A DNA stretch of 64,000 nucleotides from Amblyomma americanum. Taxonomy: Eukaryota; Arthropoda; Arachnida; Ixodida; Ixodidae. Positions 1-12,718 of this stretch are shown in pieces. Position 1 is the stretch's first letter, and every line of letters begins with the position of its first letter. A program made the translations under genes and the position numbers. Where the stretch lies: assembly GCF_052857255.1 (NCBI RefSeq), contig NC_135497.1, forward strand, positions 114,600,456-114,664,455, read 5' to 3'. A model generated the notes under the pieces. The model was given only the letters and a program-made list of their open reading frames with translations, did not search any database and was not told where the DNA came from.

Positions 1-2849
1 AAGCTAACACATTCCTTCATGCCTGCATGCACAAACAAAAACTAAGAACACGTGATTCTTTCTCGCCTGCAATGGAAGAGAACTGAACCATGCTGCGTCT
101 CGCCACGAAGCCATGCTCCTGCTCGTGGTGCTGCAGCAGTTCACGACGGTGGGTAAAAGCATTAAAACAAAGGTCACATGGGTTAGTTTTCTCACGAGCT
201 GTTGAGCTCGCATATTCGGGGTGCTTATTTCACACATACCGGCCGTATGTTATTACGATGTTCCTCGTACCCCTAGTCGCTTTGGGATATTAAGCCCCAT
301 AAACCCAAACCCTTCATATTGTTGTTTTCAACTTTTTAATCAGCTTTCAGTGAGATAATCATTATGCTTGCAGTATACACAAGTGTCTGTACCCACCTAT
401 AAGAACTTTGATTACCATCATGGTTCTAGATCCTAAATGCCCTGTGTTATTAGTATAAAACTTAATGAATTCTCATTCTCCAAAGGCACTTTCCGGTCAT
501 TTCATAAGGGTCTCCAGAGTGAATGCATTCTGCTTTATTTTCAGAAAGCATTCGATACAGATTTTTCTATGCTCCTGGCTCACGTCGAAATATATACTAC
601 TTTGGCTCTAAAACCGCTTCACTCACCATCCACAGAAAGCAACGATAAAGGGTGTTGAAGCAGCCGCCATGCTCATGTCCTCTTGACTACATCAAGACCC
701 TGCTTTAGGCCCCCATTTTCAGCAGTGATATTGGTTCTGGTGTAACATAAAAAATAGACTATACATTGATGACTGTTTCCATACAAGAAAGATGATTCGG
801 ACAGCTTTACAAATTGACCTTGAAACATGTGCTCTTGTTCTCAAAATTAGCTCTTGTCCCCAAGAGTTTTTAAGTGGTGTCACCTGAAAGCTGCACCCTG
901 TGCAGTCAACGGCATTATAACAAATGAAAACAAGTTATAAAAAATATATTAAAAATTATAATAAAAAATGGGAACAAATGGAACAAATTATAAGAAATGA
1001 AAACTCTGGGGGTTCGCATCACATCTCCAACGCAACAAATTGTTCTTCAGGATAATGAGTGGAATTACTTTAAAGCAGCGAACTGAAACTGGACCTTGCC
1101 ACGTGGCCAGTGACAAGGCTTTGGTTGGCGTAGCGACGGCAACAGAGACATTGTACGCATGTCGCATGGCTGAAATGTTGATTGAAAGTGCAGACTCAGT
1201 TTATAAAGTGCCCAATGCGACCAAATACGAGCCTCAAAATTACTTGCTCAAGCGGTGAGTGGCAAGTGACATGCAATTAACGTTTGTGACACTGAAATGT
1301 GGTGTTGTGTGCAGAAAACACCTGACCAGAGGCCACGAAATCTTAAGACTTTAAAACGAATTGAGCAGGAATGAACTGCTGCTTGGCTGCCATACTTTAG
1401 GGTGGGGAGGGAGGCCCGCAGTACAGTAAATGTTTCACTGGATTTCCTGAACCTCGAAAAAGCCTTGGAATTGCCCTTTAAAGGACTAAGGCACCCAAGT
1501 TTTGCATGCATGCTTTCTTTCAAATCAAGTGATAGACATTACAAAACATAGATCACCGTGTGGCATTCACCTATGACCGCAACATAATTTATAGTTGAAT
1601 TTCTTCTCTCACGCTGTTTCAATTTCATCAACTGAACAACAGCTGCGACGTAGCATTACGTCATTTAAGGCGTGTAAAAAATGGCAATGTTTCATATTTT
1701 CTTGCGTAATTTCCGCACACTTGCCAGTAATTTATGGCTCCAAAAGGGTGTGCACAAATTATGCGCACATCCTACATTGGCACGTATAAAATGACCACAC
1801 AACTCTCACTGTTCGTTGGTAGAAAGAAAAGATAGATTGCAAATACAGGTCGATGCATAACACCCCTTCTCCCGAGATGGCAAGACGGTGCATGCGGGGC
1901 TCAAAGCAATAAATATTCAACAGTACACTCGCAGAGCCAGCAGGCACTGGCAGATGGATACAAAAGGCACTAAAACTGCACCCTCACGTGCTCCTGGCTC
2001 ACTAGTGGCAAACGAAACTGCCAACGGCTCGGTAGTTTAAGGTTCTGTATATCGGAAGTTTGTGCCTGGGAAAGTGACTGTCAGCATGAGCGAGCTAAGT
2101 AAATGGCACGCAATTCAAACTTTCTTTACCCAAAGTAGTTTACAAATGAATTAACGAGTTTTTCTTTTCACATGTGCGGCTGTCAGGGAATGGGCGAGGG
2201 GCACGTAATACCGGTCATGCTCGCCCCTCACATGCAGCAGGTATGCTTTGCTGTGGCTTTGGCGTGGGAGTGACATGATGACATCTTGACATCTTCTTTA
2301 GAGCGGCGTGGTGGAACCTTCACGCCACTCACATCAGTCCCAACTGCACACAGCGACATGGCCGCGTCAATCTTCTCAAGCCTGCCTTGCGTGCACGCTG
2401 CCGCAGCAGGGACCATAAAATATCAGTAATATTTTTCCATAAACTCTGGTCTAAAATTACGGGTGCACAAATTAAAGGAGTAAATATGGTAACTGCTGAT
2501 ATGTTGTTTGTCATTCAACTCTCGCAATGGGTTGGCTTGAGTGCTGAACTAAATCCATGTATCAGTGATTATATTGCAATTTTTTTCTGTGACCATAGTT
2601 CAGCTACATGTCGTAGGCATCGTTTGGTTGATGAAACCGAAACAGTGTAAGCGGAGAATTCAATTATAAATTATTTAGCGGTTGCAAGCGAATACAGCAC
2701 GGTAACAGTATTTTAACTACTAACATTATTTGAAGGAAGGTAACTAAAATTGGGTGTGTATAGTCATTTAATCCTTAATGAAGGTATAATTTGCAGTTGC
2801 TTTCCCATCAGACAGCATGGATTCAGCACTTGCAGTGCTTAACTCCGAA
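1..2849. other. non-coding stretch, no gene recognised
   Basis: No open frame here shows a recognisable domain, and the short frames present are chance-sized. The sequence is moderately AT-rich. The only recognisable piece is the SINE tail near 262-312, listed separately. It may be intergenic or intronic DNA; nothing seen decides between them. Confidence 0.5.
262..312 (+). repeat. SINE 3'-end fragment (Ruka-like)
   Basis: The segment matches the 3' tail of the SINE copies elsewhere in this window (GTCGCTTTGGG, then TTAAGCCCCATAAACCC). Only about 50 bp remain, and no A box or B box lies upstream, so this is a severely truncated copy. Confidence 0.55.
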
Positions 2850-3240
2850 GGCACGATGCGTTCTTAAATTTAAGAAGAGAAAAGAGAATCAAGTTGCACA
2901 AAATTTCGAAGAAACACTGTGCCAAAGTCCTTTAAAGGACTCTGGCGCCTATTCTTGAATACGCGTTTATCATGTGGGACCCCCCACACGTGTTCATATA
3001 AGTAGCCTAGAAGCGTTACAAAATTGAGCTGCTCGCTTCGTCAAAAGTTTTAAATTTTTCGAAGAGCATTTAAAATAATGGCGACTAAACTTGGCCAGTC
3101 TGTCTTCGCGCTGCATACGGTATCGCCTCACATTATTGCTGGACATACTTTTTAAGGAAATACCCTTCGATAAAAGGTATTTGCTCCACTCAACCTATGT
3201 GTCTAAGTCGCACGAGCATTTCTAAAGATCAAAGGGATAC
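2850..3240 (+). pseudogene. LINE reverse-transcriptase C-terminal fragment
   Basis: Reading across frames gives the typical end of a CR1/L2-type RT ORF: a basic stretch, then a PILEYAFIMWDP-like motif, then a degenerate AARF-type region. The same signature (LEYAS.LWDP) occurs in the LINE at 52.2-56.4 kb and a related one (LEYASSIWNP) in the LINE at 14.3-18.6 kb. Several stops and frameshifts are present and neither a 5' part nor a clear tail was found, so it is an old truncated copy. Family assignment rests on the motif only. Confidence 0.5.
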
Positions 3241-4629
3241 TGAATTAAATTATAGGCGGTCTAATGTTATACTCGAATGAAAGCTGGAGTTTTTAAGATG
3301 ACTGAAACCACATCATTTTTTGCACGAAGCCAGCGGAAACCCCCTTTTTCCCCTCATTTTTTTTCTTGAGCTGGGGCACCTGGCAGCGGCGCCCTTAGAC
3401 TAATGCTCCTTGGAAGCTGCGACGTCATGCATCTGCCTGCCTCCGTGCCCGGCCGCTTCGGTGGCACGCCGTGCGCCTGCTGCAGCTACGTGGACGCTAC
3501 GCGCCACGTAGGGGATACGCTGAGAGTGCCGCCGATTGTGTCTGGAGTGCTACAGAGAGAGTGCTGGCTAGAGGGTGCTACAGTTACTACCACAGGCTGT
3601 AACTGTCGATGAGTTTCATGTTTCCATGCTACCAACTCTGAACTTCCAGGCGTGAGAGCTGAACCGATGTCATGCCGCCCCCGCCTGGATGGGTGGCAAA
3701 TGGCACGCGCGCAAAGAACCTACAAAATAACGCCATCCATGTAAACATAAAGACTGAAACTATAAATAATCACACCTTCTGAACCCAATTTTGTCGATTT
3801 TATAGAAAGCCTCAATTTAATGCAGTATCCCTTTAAGGAACTTTTCGCCTGCATGTTTGTATGTATCCTTTTTTTTCATGCACTATCAGCTAGTGGAATA
3901 TTTTCACTCCCGACTATGAAAGCAGCAGCTGATGCACGGTTTGTGATTTACTTACCCGGCATTTCTAACTGTCTACCTGGCTTGTTTGTGCTTATGTTCC
4001 TTTACTTATTTTCGTGGTATTGTCTTCAATGCGTGTTGCTTTCAACCCATGTTTTCTGCTCTTGTAACCTTGACGCAAATAGGTGCTTGTTGAATTGTAT
4101 ACCTGTCAAGGCACTGTGTAGATATTGAAATATATAACTGTATAAAAACTACTTCCCCATTTTCCCCTGCTCCACCATAAGACAGAAATCTCCGACTGCC
4201 TTGTTTCCAACGTCTGTTGGCTTCGTTCACTCGAGTAGCACTGTGCTGTGTTGTGTCCCTTATTCTTCACCCTCTCTAGATGCTGTTGTCACCTCTATGT
4301 TATGCATCAACAAGCCGAACTGTCCACCTTATGACAGAAGTGGCCTTTGTGGTGCATGAAATGAAAGACAAGTGCAAATGAAATAAATGCATGCAGTGTA
4401 AACACATTGGAGACTGGGCATGGTAATCTTAAAAAAAATTACAGAGCAGTTGGAAGTGTACCGTAATAATGTGCCCTTTTCTTTAATTCAGGATTAGTGT
4501 TGATCTTTCATAGGTTATTTACAGGTTGCTAGATTTGTGAAACTTATGACACCTGCTTTACAAAGTGCACTGAACCATTTTTAAAGCTTAGGCTGACGAC
4601 AGTAGTGAAGTGTAAGTGTTGGTAGTGTT
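3241..4629. other. non-coding stretch, nothing recognised
   Basis: A GC-richer patch near 3,380-3,620 stands out from AT-rich surroundings and contains short CTACAG/GTGCT reiterations, but no coding signal was recognised. The longest frame (3820-4128, 102 codons) is hydrophobic and looks like chance. Confidence 0.4.
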
Positions 4630-4837
4630 TTGGGTTTTACGTTCATGGAGGTTTAACGTCTCAAAGTGACTCACGACGCCGTACCTGGGGTCTTTTGACG
4701 TGCACTGACGTCGCACACAATAGACTGGCCTCTAGAATTTCAGCTCCAACGAAATGCGACCGCCGCGGCTGGGATTGAACCTGTGTCCTTTCGGGTCAGC
4801 ACCCAAGCGCCATAACCACTGAGCCACCGTGGCGGCG
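4630..4837 (-). repeat. tRNA-derived SINE (Ruka-like), full length
   Basis: On the - strand it starts with a tRNA-like head: an A-box-like TGGCTCAGTGGTTA followed by a B-box-like GGTTCAATCCC. The body carries TCTAGAGGCC and GTCAGTGCACGT, and the tail is GTCACTTTGAGACGTTAAAC. Box spacing fits an internal RNA polymerase III promoter of tRNA origin. The same body occurs in several other copies in this window. The name rests on memory of tick SINEs. Confidence 0.8.
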
Positions 4838-7800
4838 TGCTGTTTTCAAAGCAGTCTGAGCAGCCATTTAGTAGCTGTGTGTCGTGTAGAGAGTGATTAA
4901 CTTCCGCTATTTAGTCAGAACCTACAGCTGGCTGCCTTAAGTCTTGAAGAATGTCATGTAAATGGTTGGGAACAAAGCAAATCAAATGCACTCATAGTGT
5001 GGTCTCTCTGCATAAATATGTATAATTTTTTTCTTTTTACAGAATTTCAAGCTTGGAAGGAAAAAGACTGAAAGGAAGGAGCAAGTGCAGTTCATCTTAA
5101 AGAGAGGGGTGACGCGTTTGTTCTTGGGAGCAACAAAAAGGTGCCTAGAGTGCCACTGTACCGGAGTAGCTGTGCAGTCTGGAGACAAGGCCTTCCTTCC
5201 ACCGATTCCTTCGACGCAACGCCAGCGACGAGTCGCAGTTCGTCTACCCTGTTCCTTGGACATCCGGCAAATTGTGGCCCTTTATTTTCGTCCCCCCCCC
5301 CCCCCCCCGCCCAGAATTCGGAGAATAAAAATAAGGTCATAATCATTTATTTTACCCTGAAAGGCCTCTATTGAGGTATTACATAAGTTTGAACATGAAA
5401 TGTTTAAACTTAGGTACAAACCAGGCTATTGAAGTTTCATAGCATCCATGGAGAACCTGCTGGCCTTTCGTCTTCCTTCGGCTCCTTCTTTGCTGCCGCT
5501 TTTGGGTCAACATGTCATTGGTAGCGGTCATACAATGTTGCTAGTAAGAACGCTGGACACTACATTGTCTAAGCATCTCTCTTCGAAAGTGTACTGTTCG
5601 AACTTACCTTCAGGTCACACCATGCATAAGAAGCGCTAGAAATGCAGTTCTATAACAAGTAAAAGGGATCCACAAGTATCCGTGCAGTGCTTTTGGCATC
5701 GTGTTGTGGCAAATTATATTTTCCAGATGCTGCAGTTTTGGGTAGAAATGAGGCTTAACTCGATTTTTGAGAAATCTGCTAGAACAGAGTTCCAACTGAA
5801 AACAAATCATGTTGAAAGAATACAGAGCTAAATTTGACTTCTGTTTTCTCACTTTAGAATGATGCGCAACACATTGAAAAATGGCCACGCAGACTGCGCC
5901 AACAAGCGGTGAATAATTTATAACTGCCTTTTTTTTCGCTGTTTTGGTTTCAACTGCTAGACGACTGCCGTGATGTACATAACGCGCTCAGGTGGCGCAA
6001 GCCATAAAAAAAACTGGAGTATGGTAACTGCTTTGTTCCGTTTTAATTTCTATCAACTGTTACGCAAGCCTAGCCCAGTGATTATACTGTACTTTTTGCA
6101 TGCCTTCTGCGACCTGGACGTGTCGTGTACATGCGTATGTCACTGTTGCCATGCAGGGAAGGACACTAGAATTCTTAAATGACAATGGGATCAAGTTATA
6201 TGTGTACACATTTAAGGCTTGCCTCACATGCGACTATATCTGGAAATCTTCCTGTCAGCGTATGGATGCCGTAAGAAACTGGGAAGAAAAGAGCAGGCTG
6301 CCTCACAAACAAGTTAGTGGCACTGAGGATAAGCGGAACTACAGATTTGGCAGATAGTAACCCTCTCGACTGCTTTATCCATTCATAGATGTTTCAAGTC
6401 TTTTTAGTTCTTTTTCTTTAAAAACCTTTTTGCTACTTATTTTTCCGATATATTTGGCTGTGCAATGAACTAGAATAAGTAAATTTGTCATGCTGCAGTC
6501 CCAAGAAGGTGCCTGCATAAAGAGAATTTTTTTTCAGTCATTCTAACATACTTGACAATTGGTGATTACACACCTCACCTTTATGTACATGAACAGTAAT
6601 TTCCTTCTTAGTGAACTATTTTAAAGTTGCACTGCTGGCCTTGTATGTAGATTTAGCAGAATTAAAAAAATTCAATCTGTTTTAGCACTTTCATTAGGGC
6701 CCACTTTCAGGGCCGTCACACGGAATTCGTACTCGATGAAAAAGTAGTCCGTTATTCGAGTAATAAAAAGGAGCTAAATCGCAAGCCCAAATTACAAGGT
6801 CACGAATTTTGCTGCCTGTGGTTTGTTTGAGATAGTGAAACTTTAAAAAGCAGATTTCCTTGACTATTGATTCGTCAGCGGAGCAATGTAAGATGCTTCA
6901 GACCATGGCCCATTGTTACTAAGTGCAATTTTATAAAGATTTATCGTGCTGTAATAGTGTATCCTTATCTGCTGTTTTCTTCTGGAAGAGTAATCTCGTG
7001 GGCCGCAGAGAATTTGAAGTTGGCTTGTGTTGATAGAATGCCACCTCCTAATCACAACACACCTCTTCGAACGTAGAAAAAAGCAAGAACTATAATATAG
7101 GTATCGTTGCTAAAGGCCAACTTCACAAGTACAGGTGAGATGACATCACCAAAATAACACTATCTGTGAAGCTGACAAATGCCCACGAAGGTTACGCATC
7201 TGAGTATTGAAGCAAGTGTCATTTCAAAATGCTAGCGCACTTTCATTACACAACCAAGACTGCAAAAGGCAGCCTGAATTTTGCAAGTTAAAGACAACTT
7301 TTACTTTGTAGTGCCAGAGGCAGGCAGATCGTTTTGGTATCCTTGGTCTGGCGGTGTCCGTGTGGTTTCATTTTTGATGTGCCATGATTTAAAAGTGTGG
7401 AGCATCAGTTAACGCAAACGCTTTCTAAGTGCTCCTCGGACGAAGTTTGTCAGTAAAGTAAAACCTCGTTTATACATTCCCAGTTCGTACGCTCAAAATC
7501 ATGGACATTATAATTGTCTTTAGAGTTAAACTATATTTTTCCGAATAATATGTTCCCGGAAACGCGATTTCCTGGCTACTACACTTAAAATGTGACAAAT
7601 TGTGGTCGTATAATAATTTTATTGATCAACCGCACATGTGCAAACATAGGAGTGGGCCGAACGAGAGGGTACATGACGTGTTTTTGCGGCAGTCACCCAC
7701 TGTGGTGGCTTCTTTGCGGTTCCTCAGTGCGACAAGGGGAAGCACCACCGCCGCCATCAAAAACAAAAAATAAAAACTGCGTGCTAGCGTTTGCAATGGC

Positions 7801-7910
7801 CATTTCTGCGGGGTCGCAATATGAAGCAGACAAACGCTGAGGTTTCTTCGCGGTGCATAAGGGAAACGAGGCGAAGCTTCTATCAACTACAGCGATGAAC
7901 TTATACACGC
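4838..7910. other. non-coding stretch with poly-C tract
   Basis: No gene is recognised. A homopolymer run of about 17 C lies near 5,291-5,309. Open frames are short and without motifs. The rest is AT-rich with poly-T and poly-A runs. Confidence 0.4.
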
Positions 7911-7998
7911 ATGAGGAGTCATAGCGCACTGAATATACAGGACACAACACAAGCGCTTGTGTTGTGTCCTGTGTATTCGGTGCGCTATGAATCCTCAT
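7911..7998. repeat. 88-bp near-perfect palindrome (foldback)
   Basis: Two 44-nt arms meet at the centre AAGC|GCTT (between 7954 and 7955) with no spacer. I count three mismatches between the arms. The arms include ACAGGACACAACACAAGC and its complement. Such spacerless palindromes can extrude as cruciforms. Whether this is a short foldback transposon or a remnant of two head-to-head repeats is not decided. Confidence 0.85.
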
Positions 7999-10292
7999 TC
8001 TGATTACCCACTAGCCCGAACCCTGACCCTTCTAAGTTATACACGCAGCTTAAAAAGCAGAAGCACTGCGACAATTAGCTGCCGCAGTGGCTTTCTCATA
8101 GTACTGGGGAGCAAAAGGGCGAAGCATAAGGCAGCGATTTTGCTTACTTTGTGCCAAGAAATGCGAATCAGCATTTCTAAAAAGTGAAATTGTCAATAAA
8201 TGTTTTTTTCCCTCAATTTACCAGTTACATTTCTCAAAGTGAGGTGGTTTGGATAATATGTTTCTTTCCGCAAGTAAAAAAAAAAACGTACAACGAGGTT
8301 TTACTGTATTCCTGTCAATCAACAGTGCAGACACATCACAGCCGACACTTAACGCACCTGCGAAGTGCTCACAAGAAGCCTCCCTTCAGATTCTTCCACG
8401 GAGCGCATGGTTAGCCGCGCCAAGGACGGCATATGCAACCACATCCATCTACTGAACACGAGGGTTCCAAGGTTCGAGCGACACTGTCGAGAGAGAGACT
8501 CGGCAGTAACATACGACAGCACTCTACAGGTCGAGGCGGTAGCTCGTTTGCTGCCAACTCGTCAGTGCCCAATACTCTTGGTATCCGGCTAGTCCAGTTT
8601 TCTAAGTCCTCAAAAGCATTGTACACTCTCTGGGGCTAAGTTTCGGGAAATGCAGAATGGAGCTAACAGAGTTTATCGCGAAAACTTTGTTATCGAGAAC
8701 GGGATCCATACCAGCTGCTGGCGTCAACGAAGAGACAAAAGATGCCTTCAACGTCTGGCCGGCGGTTGCTTTTACTTCGGCTGCTGCTAGCCCCGCTTGC
8801 AGTCAACAATCAAAGAGTCCGCGTTTACGCCATGGTTAACATCACTTCTGGAGGTTATATCATCAGAGACTCCAGAGTTTGAGTCAGAGAGGTGGAAAAA
8901 TCGTTCTGAACTCAAAATCCAAATCTCTCTGCAATAAATTAGTCTTTTGCTGCTGGACAAACAACAACTCTTTGGAATGCCCACATATTGGATTTTGCTA
9001 ACAATAGAGTTGTTCTCAGTGTCCCTTTAAGCTGAGTCAGGTGAAAATAGTGACTCTGTCATTAAAATGCAGTTATCAGTACAGGCCAGCTTTAAAGGAT
9101 GGAGATAGAAAGGGCACATACATAACCAGTGCATTCGTCTTTGCACTGTGGTTTTGCAAGGAAAGGAACCTCTCTTACAGCTAAACTAATTCTGTGTGTT
9201 TGTTTGGCTCTCTCTTACCTGTGCGCACCAAAGACCTGCAGCATAGCAACACCAGTGGTTCGTCTGCTGCAAGGAAGCAACTTATTTAATATTTAGCATT
9301 CAACGTGCTGCAAGTGCAATACGTGAAAGCTGCTCTTCAACTGTGGATGATGAAAACAGCCTAAAAATTCCTGCCGGTGAACTACTTCATTATGAGAGTT
9401 CATGGTACTGGAGGGCACTGGCCCACAGAATAAATTTCTGTTCCCTGGTACGTTTCTTCTGTCACTTTTATTGCAGTTTTATGTGTCGACCTATACTGTT
9501 GGGGAGAGAGTTCAGTAAAGATTTTTACTTCTTTCTTGTTCTATTTCGCTTTCTTCTTCGTAGGTCCCGTTTCCCTGCTCCGCCAGATAAACCTCTCGAA
9601 TTGGCAGGATTAACTGAGAAAACTGATTTAATTGTACACTTGATGACAACAATAAAAAAGTACAGTGCAGTTAAAATGATGACAGCAGCATAGATACAGA
9701 ATAACTGAGCTGGGCCGCCCTTGGACTTGGGACAGTCCGTCGTCCTAAGCGAGCATGCGGGAGGCCCACTCCAAAACTGATCCCCCCCCCCCCCCAGAAA
9801 AAAATGATAAACTTTTTTTACGCAGCCACCCGCTAATAGGTCGTCTGTTCAAACGCCTGCCGCAAGCTTGGATCTAACTTATATACCTAGAAAGTTTATG
9901 CTGCACGAAACGCTGAGTTGCATGACACCATCCAAAGCACTGTGCGGCAATGTTACATTTTTTTTTACTCAACCCCCGATTATTTATGGCGCACGGTGCA
10001 GACAGCTTTCCGACCGAACAAGCTGCATACTCTGTCACGAAAAAGGTTTTGTTGAAAGTTGTGCAAAAGGTCTGCGCAGTATACACAAGTTCCACAGGTC
10101 TTAGCCCAGCGGGTACTGTTGTGCAGCTTTGCTTCTGCAAGTAGTACCATAATCGCCGACTGCGAGGGGGCTTGTGGGCTGAAGCACCCCTTCTTTTTTT
10201 TTTCCTGTTTCCCCCTCGGAGGTTGCATGATGTGGTTAGGGGGGAGCATATCTTGTTTCGTACGGCTCTAAACGAATTAATTAAAGAATTAC
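7999..10292. other. non-coding stretch, no gene recognised
   Basis: No supported gene. A GC-richer patch at about 8,330-8,840 has overlapping short frames rich in Ser and Arg that might be an exon, but I see no family motif and no convincing splice pair. A run of about 15 C lies at 9,782-9,796. Confidence 0.35.
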
Positions 10293-10372
10293 ATTCTGAA
10301 TTATTTAGGGCGCAAGGACAGGACGAAGGTAGAAAAAGACAGGACGTCCTTGCGCCGTAAATAATTCAGAAT
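10293..10372. repeat. foldback inverted repeat
   Basis: The arm at 10293-10319 (ATTCTGAATTATTT then GGGCGCAAGGAC) is repeated inverted at 10346-10372 with one mismatch over 27 nt. The loop of about 26 nt itself contains two GGACAGGACG-like pieces. This is a small stem-loop repeat, similar in style to the palindrome at 7.9 kb. Confidence 0.75.
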
Positions 10373-10660
10373 AGACCAAAACCAACAAGCCCAGCAACAA
10401 ATTCTCTAAAAAATTACAGTTGCCTAACCACACTGCAAGAACAGCACAGCCTTAAACTGCCACGGTACATATAGATTTTGTTTCCCACTTACGAAGGGCG
10501 ACAATAGTAGGTTATAGATGCAGTTCACCATCCAGGATCTGACTGGCAACAGGAGCTCACCGATCGTCTCCTGTTACAAGTCTCTATGCGGAATCAAATG
10601 ACTGGCCACTTGATAAGTGTGGTTTTTTGTGCTTGAACATAGTGTTTTTGATGTTGCTTG

Positions 10661-10880
10661 CGGTGGATGAGTGGATATGGCGCTCGGCTGCTGGCCCGAA
10701 GGACGCGGGTTCGATCCCGGCCGTGGCAGTCGAATTTCGATGGAGGCGAAATTCTAGAGGCCCGTGTACTGTGCGATGTCAGTGCACGTTAAAGAACCCC
10801 AGGTGGTCGAAATTTCCGGAGCCCTTCACTGCGGCGTCCCTAATAGCCTGAGTCGCTTTGGGGCGTTAAACCAAACCATT
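10661..10880 (+). repeat. tRNA-derived SINE (Ruka-like), full length
   Basis: The A-box region (GGATGAGTGGATATGGCGC) is followed by a canonical B box (GGTTCGATCCC, about 10709-10719). The body has AATTCTAGAGGCCC, GTCAGTGCACGTTAAAGAA and CCCCAGGTGGTCGAAATT, and the tail has GAGTCGCTTTGGGGCGTTAAAC. This is the best preserved copy and serves as the local reference for the other SINE calls. Confidence 0.85.
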
Positions 10881-12309
10881 GTTTTTTTGAAGACTTCAAA
10901 CTGTCCCCAAACATTAGGATCATGTTTTGATACGAAATATCAGCTATGAGCACACCTTTCAAAATAACTCTTCTTTAACTCTGCTTTTTCCTTTTCACAA
11001 AGAGCGCAGGAAAACATTAGTTTTGCTATATGGGCATGGATAACCTTTCTACGCAACGAGGTAACAAACAGGTGCTTCCAAGAAGTGATGGAATTCAGAG
11101 GCAACAGAAACCTGAGAGAGTGTGTTGTGGATTTCATTGAATCACATTCACATAGCCCTTTTCTATGGGCACGCAGAGCTGATTTGCTGATTTGAAAAAT
11201 AAATCTCAGTAGGATCGCGGACAATTTTATTCGGAAATCAACTGTGCAAAGAAACCTAGTCTTGATTTCACGGTAGCCTTTGTATGAAACGAACGACAGT
11301 GATCCTCATCAAAGTAAAGTATGCCAGCCTTCTTCAAACTGTGACAGTTCAAATTATCCCTTCCCGTAAAATCAGCATTCAATTCCTTGTGTTTCCGCTT
11401 CCTCATTACAACCTTTGCTCTTTGATTCCAATTTCTGTCTTTTGTTTCGTATAGAGTTTGGCAGTTGGTTTATAGTTTTGATAGACAAGCAGTTTTTCAA
11501 TCCATGTTTAAATTTTGGATCATTGCCATACTATGGAAATGTTTGTAGAGCTCAGTGTTCCTTACACACGAAGAGTTTAAAATCTTTTTAGTTTTTGTAT
11601 TGTTAGCTTATTGTGGAAATGTTTGCATTGCCCAGTGGTGTTTACAGATGAATAATTGGTAATGAGTCTGTGATATATGAATCGTTAACATGTTGTGGAA
11701 ATGTTTGTGTTGCCCAGTGTTTCCTTTCACTTCGACTAAGCACATTAAGGACGTCTACCTAGAGGCTAGTATTTTTTATGTCTTTTTTTAATTTATTTAG
11801 TATTTTAAGAACCATGGGGTCATTCTGTCTAGCATATTTGCTCCACGAGAGACAAAACTGATGTTTATATGTATAGCCGCATATATAGCGCTTGCCAAGC
11901 AGCATGCATGGGGGTGGGGGTAGGGAGACAGAGAGAGAGACAGAGAGAGAGAGGAAACAATTAAAAAGAGAGAAGGTGCTAATAGGACCCCATCCCCTTC
12001 TTTCGGCAGATTGAAAACTTGCCGCCCAAGTCATCTCAGTATAACAAAGCGAAACTGAACACTAAGATACAGTAGATACATAACGCAATGAAAGACATTT
12101 TATGCGCATAAAAAACATTTTGCATGTACAGTGGCATACTCGAGAAACGAAACTTGGCAGTGTAGTAGCGATTGAGTTTCCAGTGCGGGTGAAGGCTACT
12201 GTGACACGACAGAAAGCTTGCAAGCTCTTTCCAAACTGCTATCCTGTGGAAAGTCTGCAAATGTTCCTTGTGTCGAAGGTTGCATGGAGAACCTAACCCA
12301 CATAAATAT
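10881..12309. other. non-coding stretch with small tandem repeats
   Basis: No gene is supported. Near 11,534, 11,612 and 11,692 a segment like TGTGGAAATGTTTGnnTTGCCCAGTG recurs three times about 80 bp apart. A (GA)n-rich tract lies at about 11,927-11,960. A 94-codon - strand frame at 10940-11224 has no recognised domain. Confidence 0.45.
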
Positions 12310-12511
12310 TGACACAGTGCATTCCGCATTTTCGCTTAGCGCTGACCTGAAGCACGCGCCGTCTCGAAGAAGAGGAAGCGGAGGTGTCAGCGATATTACT
12401 TGAGGAGAAGAAGAAGAAGAAGAAGAAGAAGAAGCGATCTTGAGCTGTGGTGCTGACATTCGCCGAATCCTGCGTTATTGTGTTCAGTGATCACCGCATT
12501 CACGCGTGACA
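12310..12511 (+). repeat. 5' LTR of gypsy element
   Basis: It is 202 bp and opens and closes with TGACA. It is collinear with the 3' LTR except for an insertion of about 44 bp holding an expanded GAA/AAG run (about 12,402-12,435). The sequence just downstream (TTTTGGTGGAGC) is where a primer-binding site should lie, but I could not match it to a tRNA with confidence. Confidence 0.85.
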
Positions 12512-12718
12512 TTTTGGTGGAGCTTTGCTGGGTAGTGCACCCCATGCTCAGGACCCCTCCAAGAAGCCGGGACTCCAGCCCGCTTGACACCTTGAGAGTC
12601 GAAGTTACGCCCACCCATCAAAGTAGCCGGCGGCTGCAAGGACTACAACCAGAGTTCGGGCCTTTGCAGTCTCGTCCGACCGCCAGGAAACTGACCTCAG
12701 CACAACCATCAGTGCCAA

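Noticed and set aside
4740..4837. Candidate tRNA gene because of A- and B-box-like sequences
   Set aside because: It is the head of a SINE: no foldable cloverleaf with acceptor stem was seen, and the body and tail match the other SINE copies.
8330..8640. Possible exon with Ser/Arg-rich overlapping frames
   Set aside because: No splice pair or conserved motif could be supported; the GC content alone is not enough.
9343..9693. 116-codon + strand frame, hydrophobic and Phe-rich
   Set aside because: No signal-peptide-like start, splice context or family motif. Composition fits translated AT-rich DNA.
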